From: Azospirillum ramasamyi
Lineage (GTDB): Bacteria; Pseudomonadota; Alphaproteobacteria; Azospirillales; Azospirillaceae
Assembly (NCBI RefSeq): GCF_003233655.1
Contig: NZ_CP029834.1
Span: 62,001 to 126,000 of the forward strand
Direction of reading: 5' to 3'
Length of the DNA stretch: 64,000 nt
Made by a program: the position numbers and the translations under genes. The notes below the pieces were generated by a model. The model did not search any database and was not told the DNA's origin. It was given only the letters and a program-made list of their open reading frames with translations. This document shows, one piece after another, positions 33,920 to 41,645 of the stretch. How positions within the stretch are numbered: the first letter of the stretch is position 1; each line of letters begins with the position of its first letter.

Positions 33920-35244
33920 CCGAGCGGACAGCTTTCACGGATGCAAGCCCGGCCGGGCCGGCGGAGACCGTCCGCCGTCTCGAAGCCCGCGTGGCCGAGC
34001 TGGAGGCCGCCTTGCGGCAGAGCGAGGCGCGGACGGGCGAAGCGCGTTTCCGCTCCCTGGTGCAGACCGCGGCCAGCATCATCCTGGTCCTGGGCGAGGA
34101 CGGCAGCGTGCAGGAGGCCAACCGGGAAGCCGAACGCGCCTTCTGCGTGGACGGCGGCAGCGCCATCGGCCGCCATTGGACGGAGGTGATGGGGGAACGC
34201 CCGACCGGGGCCTTCGCCGCCCAGCTCGCCATCGCCGTCCAGGGCACGGAGGTCCGCAACTTCGAACAGGCGCTGCGCGAGCAGGACCGCATAAGCGAGC
34301 GGGTGTTCCTGTGGAACCTGAACCGCCTGCCGGAGGCGGAGGGTGTGCCGCCGGGCATCCTGTGCGTCGGCCAGGACATCACCCGGCGCAAGCGGGCGGA
34401 ACTGGCTCTGCGGCAGGCCCGCGACGAGCTGGAAATGCGCGTCGCCGAGCGCACCCGCGCGCTGATGCAGGAAATCCAGGAACGCCGTCGCGCCGAACAG
34501 GCGCTGATCCAGGCCAAGGAGCAGGCCGAACTGGCGAACCGGGCCAAGAGCGAGTTCCTGGCCAACATGAGCCACGAACTGCGCACCCCGCTGAACGCCA
34601 TCATCGGATTCTCTTCGATGATGGAAAGCGAGATCGTCGGGCCGTTGGGCCATCCCAAATACCTCGACTATGCCAAGGTGATCGGCAAGTCGGGGCAGCA
34701 TCTGCTGGCCGTCATCAGCGACATCCTGGACGTCGCCAAGATCGAGGCGGGAAAGCTGGAGATGCATCCGCAGCCGATGGACGTTCGCGACGCGGTGGAA
34801 AGCTCTTTGCTGCTGATCGGCGAGCGGGCGAAGGAAAGCGGCCTGACCCTGACCCAGGACATCGCCCCCGATACCCCGCACCTGCTGGGCGACCCGGTGC
34901 GGGTGAAGCAGATTCTGCTGAACCTGCTGTCCAACGCCGTCAAGTTCACCCCCGCCGGCGGCAGCATCGCGCTGCGCGTGCAGCCGGATCGCGGCCGTGT
35001 CCTGATCGAGGTCGCCGACACCGGCATCGGCATGAGCGCCGCAGGCATCGCCGTGGCCCTGCAACCCTTCGGACAGGTCGACAGCCAGTTGTCCCGCCGC
35101 GCCGGCGGCACCGGGCTGGGCCTGCCGCTGGTCCGCTCCTTCGTCGATCTGCTGAAGGGCACGCTGGACATCCGCAGCCGCGAAGGGGAGGGCACGACGG
35201 TCAGCGTGCGCCTGCCGGTTGCGCCGCCATATGATGGGGAATGA
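33916..35244 (+). CDS. PAS-HisKA histidine kinase
   Basis: A 442-residue soluble sensor kinase. Residues 40-165 are a PAS domain. A coiled region (residues 165-210) leads to the HisKA H-box SHELRTPLNAIIGF, and the ATPase domain has the N-box LNLLSNAVKF and the G-box ADTGIGM plus GGTGLGLPLV. No membrane helix is present, so it senses a cytoplasmic signal or is recruited by a partner such as the DUF2336 protein it is coupled to. It has no receiver domain, and the cognate regulator is not adjacent. GTG start at 33916. Confidence 0.92.
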   Translation: MTERTAFTDASPAGPAETVRRLEARVAELEAALRQSEARTGEARFRSLVQTAASIILVLGEDGSVQEANREAERAFCVDGGSAIGRHWTEVMGERPTGAFAAQLAIAVQGTEVRNFEQALREQDRISERVFLWNLNRLPEAEGVPPGILCVGQDITRRKRAELALRQARDELEMRVAERTRALMQEIQERRRAEQALIQAKEQAELANRAKSEFLANMSHELRTPLNAIIGFSSMMESEIVGPLGHPKYLDYAKVIGKSGQHLLAVISDILDVAKIEAGKLEMHPQPMDVRDAVESSLLLIGERAKESGLTLTQDIAPDTPHLLGDPVRVKQILLNLLSNAVKFTPAGGSIALRVQPDRGRVLIEVADTGIGMSAAGIAVALQPFGQVDSQLSRRAGGTGLGLPLVRSFVDLLKGTLDIRSREGEGTTVSVRLPVAPPYDGE

Positions 35245-35256
35245 TCGGAATATGAA

Positions 35257-36489
35257 ATGTCGGTGATGGGTGCCGCGCCGGTGGGGGATCGGCGCGATGC
35301 GACGTTGTCGGCGGCGTCATCGCCGGCTGCGCCATTGTCGATTGCAATGGTGTTCGGGATTTCCGGTGTCGATCCGCTGGAATGGGACGCCTGCGCGGCC
35401 GGCAAGGGGCCGTTCGTGAGCCATGCCTATCTCAGTGCATTGGAGGACAGCGGATTGGCGGGGCCGGCGAATGGCTGGCGCCCTGCCCACATGATCCTGC
35501 GGGAGGCGTCGGGCCGGATGGTTGGGGCGGCCCCCCTTTACCTGCGCGACCGTTCGACGGATGAGCACTGGCCCGATCAGCCATGGGTCGACGGCTACCA
35601 GGCGGCGGGTGGACGCTATTTTCCCAAGCTGCTCATGGACGTCCCCTACACCCCGGTGACCGGCGCGCGGATCCTGCTGCGGGAGGGGGGACCGCCCGGC
35701 GTGGCCGATGCGCTGATCGACGCGTTGCGATCCCTGGCCCACAAGCATGGCCTGTCTTCCATCCATGTCGGCTTCCCGAACGAGGAGGACCGCAGCCGGT
35801 TGGAGAGGGCGGGGTGGCTTACCCGTCATGGCGTCGACTACGAATGGAGGAACGAAGGGTACCGCGACTTCTCCGATTTCACCTCTGCCCTGTCGAAGCG
35901 GCGGCGCGGCGTGCTGCTGTGGGAGCGCCGCAAGGTCGCTGCCAGCGGAGTGCGGTTCCGTGAGGTGCCGGGCAGCCGGGTCGGGGAGGCCGACGCCGCG
36001 GTTTTCCTCGATCTGGTGACCGACCTTCACGTTCGCCGGGGGCGGCGTCAGGCGCTGACCATGGATTTCGTCCTGCGGTTCTGTGCCGCCTTCGGCGATG
36101 CCGTGAAGCTGACCTTCGCCGAATCCGGCGGCGTGGCGATCGGCACATTGATGACCGTGGAAGGGGATGATTGCCTCTATCTCCGAACTTGGGGCGCAAG
36201 AGAGGACACGCGGTTCGTCCATTTCGAAACCTGTTATTACCGCACCGTCGAATGGGCGATCGCCCATGGCCTGAACCGGGTTGATGCGGGGCGCGGCGGA
36301 CCGCACAAGCTTGACCGTGGTTTCCAGCCGAAACTTACCCATGCCTGCCATTGGTTCCTGCACACCGACATGCGGCGTGCGGTGGCGGAGGGGTTGGAGC
36401 CACACAATGCGAAGATGCTCGACTGCTTCGCACAGGAACAGGCGCGCTCGCCCTTTCGCCAGCCGGAAGAGGGCGGTAAGGGTCGATAG
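35257..36489 (+). CDS. COG3146-type acyltransferase-like protein (FemAB/GNAT fold)
   Basis: A 410-residue protein. The central part resembles the 'peptidoglycan biosynthesis/GNAT' family COG3146: FVSHAYLSALEDSGLAG, PWVDGYQAAGGRYFPKLLMD, then VPYTPVTGARIL, and a late ARLxW-like segment with VDAGRGGPHKLDRGF. These proteins have two GNAT-like domains and are thought to transfer acyl or aminoacyl groups, but few have been characterised. Start ATG 35257 is used and has a weak ribosome-binding site. It is 12 bases after the kinase gene and may share its mRNA. It is followed by adenine deaminase, which has its own ribosome-binding site. Confidence 0.8.
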   Translation: MSVMGAAPVGDRRDATLSAASSPAAPLSIAMVFGISGVDPLEWDACAAGKGPFVSHAYLSALEDSGLAGPANGWRPAHMILREASGRMVGAAPLYLRDRSTDEHWPDQPWVDGYQAAGGRYFPKLLMDVPYTPVTGARILLREGGPPGVADALIDALRSLAHKHGLSSIHVGFPNEEDRSRLERAGWLTRHGVDYEWRNEGYRDFSDFTSALSKRRRGVLLWERRKVAASGVRFREVPGSRVGEADAAVFLDLVTDLHVRRGRRQALTMDFVLRFCAAFGDAVKLTFAESGGVAIGTLMTVEGDDCLYLRTWGAREDTRFVHFETCYYRTVEWAIAHGLNRVDAGRGGPHKLDRGFQPKLTHACHWFLHTDMRRAVAEGLEPHNAKMLDCFAQEQARSPFRQPEEGGKGR

Positions 36490-36555
36490 CCGCTTGCACG
36501 GCGCGGCAAGCCGCGCCACCTTGACTGTTTGAATAGGTGACAGGCGGGGTGGGAC

Positions 36556-38265
36556 ATGACGGTGAGCCGGGATGATCTGAAGACGCGCATCGGGCAGGCG
36601 CTGGGCGAGGCGAAGGCCGATCTGGTCATCAAGAACACGCGCTTCCTCAATGTCGTGACCGGCGAGATTGCGGAGGGCGACATCGCCGTCTGCGGCGAGG
36701 TCATCGTCGGCACCTACGAATCCTATGACGGGGTGGAGGAGATCGACGGGCGCGGGCTGACCGTGGTGCCGGGCTTCATCGACACCCATGTCCATTGCGA
36801 ATCCACCTGCGTCACCCCGCAGGAGTTCGACCGCTGCGTCCTGCCGCGCGGCACCACCACCGCCATTTGCGACCCGCATGAGATCTGCAACGTGCTGGGC
36901 GAGCAAGGCCTCCGCTATTTCCTCGACAGTGCCGGCGGGACGGCGCTCGACCTGTTCGTGCAGCTGTCCTCCTGCGTACCGGCGACGGAGCTGGAGACGT
37001 CGGGCGCGCGGCTGGAGGCGCCGGACCTGATCCGCCACATGGACCATCCCCGCGTGCTGGGATTGGCGGAGTTCATGAATTTTCCCGGCGTCTTCCACAA
37101 GGTGGACGGCGTGCTGGACAAGCTGGCCGCCTTCGACGGGCGCCACATCGACGGCCACGCCCCGCTGGTGTCGGGGAAGGAGCTGAACGCCTATCTGTCC
37201 TGCGGCATCCGCAACTGCCACGAGACCACCAGCGCCGCGGAAGCGATGGAGAAGCTGCGCAAGGGCATGCAGGTGCTGATCCGCGACGGGTCGGTGTCGA
37301 AGGACGTCCATGCCCTGGCCGAAGTCATCAGCCCCGAAACCTCGCCCTTCCTGGGATTCTGCACCGACGACCGCAACCCGCTGGACATCGCCGAGGAAGG
37401 GCACATGGATCACCTGATCCGCAGCGCCATCCGCCTCGGCGCGCCGGTCGCCCATGTCTACCGCGCCGCCACCTGGTCGGCCGCCCGCGGATTCCGCCTG
37501 TATGACCGCGGGCTGGTGGCGCCGGGCCATCGCGCCGACCTGGTCCTGCTCGATGACCTGGAGGATTGCGCGGTCAACCGCGTCATCCGCAACGGCAGGG
37601 TCGTCGGCCCGCACAGCTTCGACGGCCTGCCGGCGGTGACGCCGGTGGGGCTGGATTCGGTGAAGCTGGAGCCGGTGGCGGAGGAGGATTTCGCCGTGCC
37701 GGCTGGCGGGTCGGTCCAGTCGGTGATCGGGCTGGAGCCGGGCAGGATCCTGACCGAGCACCGGCGGATCGAGGTTCCGGTGGTGGGCGGCCGGATGGTG
37801 GCCGATCCGTCGCGCGACCTGCTGAAGATCTGCGTGTTCGCCCGCCATGGCAGCAACCGCAACATCGGCCGCGGCTTCGTCCAGGGTTTCGGCTTCGCGG
37901 AGGGGGCGCTGGCGTCGTCCGTCGGGCATGACAGCCACAACATCTGCGTGGTGGGGGCGAGCGACGCCGACATGCGGATCGCCGTCAACTGGCTGATCGA
38001 GCTTCAGGGCGGCTTCGTCGCCGTGCGCGACGGCAAGGTGGTGGGCGAGCTTGCCCTGCCGCTGGCCGGGCTGATGAGCCTGGAGCCGTTCGAAACGGTG
38101 GAGGCGAAGCTGCGCACCCTGCGCGCCGCCGTCCGCGCCATGGGTTGCCCGCTGGCCGAGCCGTTCCTGCAGCTGGCCTTCCTGCCGCTGCCGGTCATCC
38201 CGCATCTGAAGATCACCGACCGCGGCATGGTCGATGTCGACAGGTTCGAGCTGATTGCCGCCTGA
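36556..38265 (+). CDS. ade: adenine deaminase
   Basis: A 569-residue amidohydrolase-superfamily enzyme. The metal-binding HVHCES (residues 75-80) and GHAPLVSG segments, the EISPET-like VISPETSPFLGFCTDD and the late C-terminal HDSHNI segment match bacterial adenine deaminase, which needs Mn2+ or Fe2+. It converts adenine to hypoxanthine and ammonia. GCGGGGTGGG precedes ATG 36556. With apt in the window, adenine can be salvaged or degraded. A 9-bp hairpin follows at 38357. Confidence 0.93.
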   Translation: MTVSRDDLKTRIGQALGEAKADLVIKNTRFLNVVTGEIAEGDIAVCGEVIVGTYESYDGVEEIDGRGLTVVPGFIDTHVHCESTCVTPQEFDRCVLPRGTTTAICDPHEICNVLGEQGLRYFLDSAGGTALDLFVQLSSCVPATELETSGARLEAPDLIRHMDHPRVLGLAEFMNFPGVFHKVDGVLDKLAAFDGRHIDGHAPLVSGKELNAYLSCGIRNCHETTSAAEAMEKLRKGMQVLIRDGSVSKDVHALAEVISPETSPFLGFCTDDRNPLDIAEEGHMDHLIRSAIRLGAPVAHVYRAATWSAARGFRLYDRGLVAPGHRADLVLLDDLEDCAVNRVIRNGRVVGPHSFDGLPAVTPVGLDSVKLEPVAEEDFAVPAGGSVQSVIGLEPGRILTEHRRIEVPVVGGRMVADPSRDLLKICVFARHGSNRNIGRGFVQGFGFAEGALASSVGHDSHNICVVGASDADMRIAVNWLIELQGGFVAVRDGKVVGELALPLAGLMSLEPFETVEAKLRTLRAAVRAMGCPLAEPFLQLAFLPLPVIPHLKITDRGMVDVDRFELIAA

Positions 38266-38356
38266 ATGGGCTGATTGCCTGGAAAAGAGGCGGAGGCGCG
38301 GCGAATGGGCAGAGCCTGACCGCTCCGGAACCAGGAAGCACGGGTGCCTGACGGAT

Positions 38357-38385
38357 CCCCTTTCCTCTTGCGGGAAAGGGGCTTT
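38357..38385 (+). terminator. hairpin downstream of adenine deaminase
   Basis: CCCCTTTCC (38357-38365) pairs with GGAAAGGGG (38373-38381). The loop is TCTTGCG and CTTT follows. It lies 90 bases after the ade stop in a 234-base gap with no gene. Confidence 0.55.
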
Positions 38386-38499
38386 CGAGCCGGCGCGCTC
38401 CGTCCGAAAATCGGCAGCAAGGGCGCCGGACCCTCTGGCACAGGCTTTGCCACGACGACACGTTATTCGTTGTTCGTCATCGAGCGAGCATGTTCAGCC

Positions 38500-40161
38500 A
38501 TGACCCATCTGGCCCCCATGATCCACCAGTTGCACGACCTGCTGCCTGTCCGGCCGCCGGAGACCGTGTCGATGCGGACACGGGACGGCGTGCGGCTGGA
38601 TGCGGACCTCTATCGGCCCGACGCCGCCGGCACATGGCCAGTGCTGCTGCTGCGCGTGGCCTGCGGCCGGCGCATCGCGCTGACCAGCCATTATGCCCAT
38701 CCCCGCTGGTACGCGGCGCAGGGCTATGTCGTGGTGGTGCAGGATGTGCGCGGCTGCGGCACGTCGGACGGCCGTTTCCGCCCCTTCGAGGCGGAGCGGG
38801 AGGACGGGGCCGACGCCGTGGCCTGGGCGGCCTCGCTGCCGGGGTCGTCGGGCGTGGTGGCGATGTATGGCTGCGGCTATGCCGGGATGGCGCAGTGGCT
38901 GGCGCTGGCGGAGCGGCCGGGCGCCCTGCGCGCGGTGGCGCCGGCCTTCGCCGGCTGGGACGTCTTCTCCGACTGGGCTTATGAGGGCGGCGCCTTCCGG
39001 CTGGCCGACGCGATGGACTGGGCTCTGCGCAGCGCCGCCGAGGCGGCGCGGCGGGTGGAGGACGGCACCGGCCACCGCATCCTGTCCGATGCGGCGCGCA
39101 GCCTGCCCGTCGACGACGAGATCCCGTCGCGGCCGCAGGCCCTGCGCGATTATGCCCGCTATTCCCATTACGACGACTGGCTGACCAACCCCGTGCCCGG
39201 CCCGGCCTGGACCGCGCTGTCGCCCAAGGCGATGCGGGCGGACATGCCGGCCGACGTCGCGGTGCTGCAGATCGGCGGCTGGTACGACCCCCGGCTGGCC
39301 GGCACGCTGGATGCGCATGACCTGCTTGCGGCCGACCGGCTTGCTGCTCGGGGCCGGGCGTCGGTGCGGCTGGTGATCGGTCCCTGGGGCGCCGACGGAC
39401 CCGCCGCGGCGCCGGGGGAGGGGCCGACGCTCGACACGCTGCAACTCTCCTGGTTCGATCGGGTGCTGAAAGGGCAGGGATCGGACCGTGGCGGCCCGGT
39501 GCGCCTGCATGACGTGGAAACCGGGCGCTGGCACGACCTGCCCGGCTTGCCCACGGCCGAGGCGGTGCTTCATCTGACCAGCGACGGCCTCGCCAACCGG
39601 CAGGGCGGCCGGCTGGGGCCGGAGATGCCCGATTTCGAGGCACTCGACGTGGTGGTGCATGATCCGCGCGGCCCGGTGCCGACGGTCGGCGGCCATGCGG
39701 TGCCGTCCGCCGCCGGCCGCCACGACCGCGCCGCCGTCGACCGCCGGCCGGATGTGGCGACCTACACCAGCCTGCCCTTGGACGAACCGTTGATGCTGGC
39801 CGGGCGGGTCGCGCTGGATTTGTGGGTGGAGGCCGACGCCCCGTCCTTCGACGTCAGCGCCGTGTTGTCGGTGCTGCGCCCCGACGGGCAGGTGCTGCCG
39901 CTGACCCAGGGCCATGCGCGGGTGGAGCCGGGCGATCCGACCCGGCCGCTGACCATCGCCATGCGGGCGGCCTGCGCCACGCTGGCGCCGGGATCGGCGC
40001 TGCGCCTCAGCCTCGCCGGCTCCTGTTTCCCCGCCTATCCGGTCAATCCCGGCACCGGGGCCGAGCCGGGCGAGACCCGCCGGGTCGATGCGCTGCCGAT
40101 CACGCTGCTGATCCACAGCGGCCCGGACCGTCCGTCGCGCCTGCGCCTGCCGGCCTCATGA
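38500..40161 (+). CDS. CocE/NonD-family hydrolase-like protein lacking the catalytic Ser and His
   Basis: A 553-residue protein with the CocE/X-prolyl dipeptidyl peptidase layout: alpha/beta-hydrolase domain, helical cap and C-terminal jelly roll (VDALPITLLIH). In the family the nucleophile elbow is GxSxxG; here it reads G-C-G-Y-A-G (residues 124-129), so glycine 126 replaces serine, with cysteine 125 beside it. The histidine after GPW is replaced by alanine 298 (GPWGAD). The acidic residue D263 in GGWYD is retained. An oxyanion-hole tyrosine found in family PY motifs is also absent (LLRVACGRR). The frame is intact and codon use normal, so it is not an obvious pseudogene. It is probably inactive as a serine hydrolase, or acts by another mechanism. 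Confidence 0.8.
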   Translation: MTHLAPMIHQLHDLLPVRPPETVSMRTRDGVRLDADLYRPDAAGTWPVLLLRVACGRRIALTSHYAHPRWYAAQGYVVVVQDVRGCGTSDGRFRPFEAEREDGADAVAWAASLPGSSGVVAMYGCGYAGMAQWLALAERPGALRAVAPAFAGWDVFSDWAYEGGAFRLADAMDWALRSAAEAARRVEDGTGHRILSDAARSLPVDDEIPSRPQALRDYARYSHYDDWLTNPVPGPAWTALSPKAMRADMPADVAVLQIGGWYDPRLAGTLDAHDLLAADRLAARGRASVRLVIGPWGADGPAAAPGEGPTLDTLQLSWFDRVLKGQGSDRGGPVRLHDVETGRWHDLPGLPTAEAVLHLTSDGLANRQGGRLGPEMPDFEALDVVVHDPRGPVPTVGGHAVPSAAGRHDRAAVDRRPDVATYTSLPLDEPLMLAGRVALDLWVEADAPSFDVSAVLSVLRPDGQVLPLTQGHARVEPGDPTRPLTIAMRAACATLAPGSALRLSLAGSCFPAYPVNPGTGAEPGETRRVDALPITLLIHSGPDRPSRLRLPAS

Positions 40162-40194
40162 ACGTCAGGCCCAAAAATCTCTGGCCCGAAAACC

Positions 40195-40950
40195 TTAAGG
40201 ACCGCCGGGTTCGTCCGTATCGGCCCTGCCCGCAGCCTCCAGGCAGTAATCCAGGCTCTGCGACAGGAGCCGCATCATCAGGTCGCGGAACGGCGTCTTG
40301 TCGCCGACCGCCCAGGCCCGCTCGACGAGATCGAGATAAAGGTCGCGGTCTTCCGCCTGGACCACCACCGGCGGGTAGCCGGCGCGATTCAGGATCAGGT
40401 TGCACAGCAGCAGCGCCGTGGCGCGGTTGCCGGTGTGGAAGGGGCGGATGGCGCTCAGCTTGTAATGCGCCTCGAAGGCGGCGTCGGGACCGGCGTCCGA
40501 TTTGCGCATCCAGGTCGACAGCGCCGACATCGATACGCGCAGCTTGGCCGGATCGGGCGCCGTTTCCGCCGGATCGTCCTTCGGCGCGCCGTTGCGGTAT
40601 TTCCCGGCCTCGTCCTCGATGCCGCGATACAGAACGCTGTGGAAGGCGGAGACCGTGCGTTCGGTCACGGCGCCCGTCGGATCGAAGGACAGCCGCGCCA
40701 TCAGTTCCAGCGCCGCGCGATGGTTCAGCACGAAACGCTGCTCCTCCGCCGCGCGGTGGCGCAGGATGCTGCCGCGCTCCAGGATCGCCTTGACGTCGGC
40801 GGGCTTGACCGGCACCTCCTCCAGCGCGGCGGCGGCGGCGGTGAGGTCCAGTTCGAAGCGGTCGGCGATGCCATGCACGACCTCCTGCGGCAGGGGGCGG
40901 GCAGCGTCCAGCGCCCGTTTCTTCTCCGCGATCTCTTCGAGCAGGGCCAT
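40195..40950 (-). CDS. Fic-family protein with altered active-site motif
   Basis: A 251-residue Fic-fold protein. The region NHRAALELMARLSF, then the FHSVLYRGI segment and the ILNRAGYPPV helix align with Fic proteins. The core motif, normally HxFx(D/E)GNxR, reads R169-P-F-H-T-G-N-R-A-T-A-L. So the catalytic histidine is arginine, a histidine sits three residues later, the acidic residue is threonine, and the arginine after GNx is alanine. An inhibitory SxxxE motif near the N-terminus is not seen. It may not transfer AMP or any nucleotide. It converges with the CocE-like gene 33 bases away. The ATG is at 40948-40950. Confidence 0.8.
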   Translation of the reverse strand: MALLEEIAEKKRALDAARPLPQEVVHGIADRFELDLTAAAAALEEVPVKPADVKAILERGSILRHRAAEEQRFVLNHRAALELMARLSFDPTGAVTERTVSAFHSVLYRGIEDEAGKYRNGAPKDDPAETAPDPAKLRVSMSALSTWMRKSDAGPDAAFEAHYKLSAIRPFHTGNRATALLLCNLILNRAGYPPVVVQAEDRDLYLDLVERAWAVGDKTPFRDLMMRLLSQSLDYCLEAAGRADTDEPGGP

Positions 40951-41049
40951 CGGTCACTCTGATCTGGTGAATGGGAGCGGTCTGGTGGCTGGAAGCCGGT
41001 TCAACGGGGCTCGGCGCAACATGCCGCGCCCCCTGCGGGGATTTGCCGC

Positions 41050-41079
41050 TTGGACGGGCACGGTTGCCGGTTTTAGGAT
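41050..41079 (+). promoter_or_regulatory. candidate promoter of the hemerythrin gene
   Basis: TTGGAC (41050-41055) and TAGGAT (41074-41079) are 18 bases apart. They lie about 100 bases upstream of the ATG at 41180 in the gap shared with the divergent Fic gene. The match is moderate. Confidence 0.4.
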
Positions 41080-41179
41080 CCCTGTCAAGATGTCCACAAC
41101 CCAGCCATGGCCGGCCGCAACCGCTTTAAAAGGGCGGAGGCGCTTGAATTCGCGGGATGCGAGGGGGGAGGTCGCTGCG

Positions 41180-41620
41180 ATGACCTATGTCGCCTGGGAC
41201 GAATCCATGAGCGTCGGCGTGCCCGTGCTCGACGACGAGCATCGACGCCTTCTCGACCTGTTCAACGGCCTGCTGGAAAGCGGCATCACCCCCGCCAACC
41301 GGGAGGAGCTGTCCAGCCTGCTCGCCAGCCTCAAGGACTATGTCGCCGTCCATTTCGCGCGGGAAGAGGCGATGATGGAGCGTTGCGGCTATCCCGAACT
41401 GGACCGCCACCTCGCCGCCCACCGCTATTTCGCCGGCGAGGTCAATAAGCTGGCCCAGGACTTCGAAGGCGGCAACCCCACCATGCTGCGTGTCGACCTG
41501 ATCCTTCTGCTGAAGGACTGGTTCGTGGAGCACATCCAGCAGACCGACAGCCTGTACAAGCCCTATGTGGGGGAGCCCCCCTCTGCCCCGCGCTCAAGCG
41601 CCAATGATTTTTGCGCGTAA
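41180..41620 (+). CDS. bacteriohemerythrin
   Basis: A 146-residue oxygen-binding protein. All di-iron ligands are present: H21 (DDEH), H58 and E62 (HFARE), H77 and H81 (HLAAH), H118 and D123 (HIQQTD). It begins VAWDESMSVGVPVLDDEH, the usual hemerythrin start. Bacteriohemerythrins store or carry oxygen in microaerobic bacteria. GAGGGGGGAGG precedes ATG 41180, a strong ribosome-binding site. It is a single gene with its own candidate promoter and converges with the TPR gene. Confidence 0.93.
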   Translation: MTYVAWDESMSVGVPVLDDEHRRLLDLFNGLLESGITPANREELSSLLASLKDYVAVHFAREEAMMERCGYPELDRHLAAHRYFAGEVNKLAQDFEGGNPTMLRVDLILLLKDWFVEHIQQTDSLYKPYVGEPPSAPRSSANDFCA

Positions 41621-41637
41621 GCGGGGGGAAAGAGGGG
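41578..41637. terminator. possible bidirectional hairpin between converging genes
   Basis: A C-rich arm at 41578-41591 (CCCCTCTGCCCCGC) and a G-rich arm at 41621-41637 can pair imperfectly over the hemerythrin stop codon. TTTTT occurs in the loop. It could serve both the hemerythrin and TPR transcripts; pairing is not perfect. Confidence 0.35.
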
Positions 41638-41645
41638 ACACTGCG

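Noticed and set aside
40195..40950. A frameshift in the Fic gene as cause of the odd motif.
   Set aside because: Sequence on both sides stays in one frame and matches the Fic fold, so the change is by substitution.
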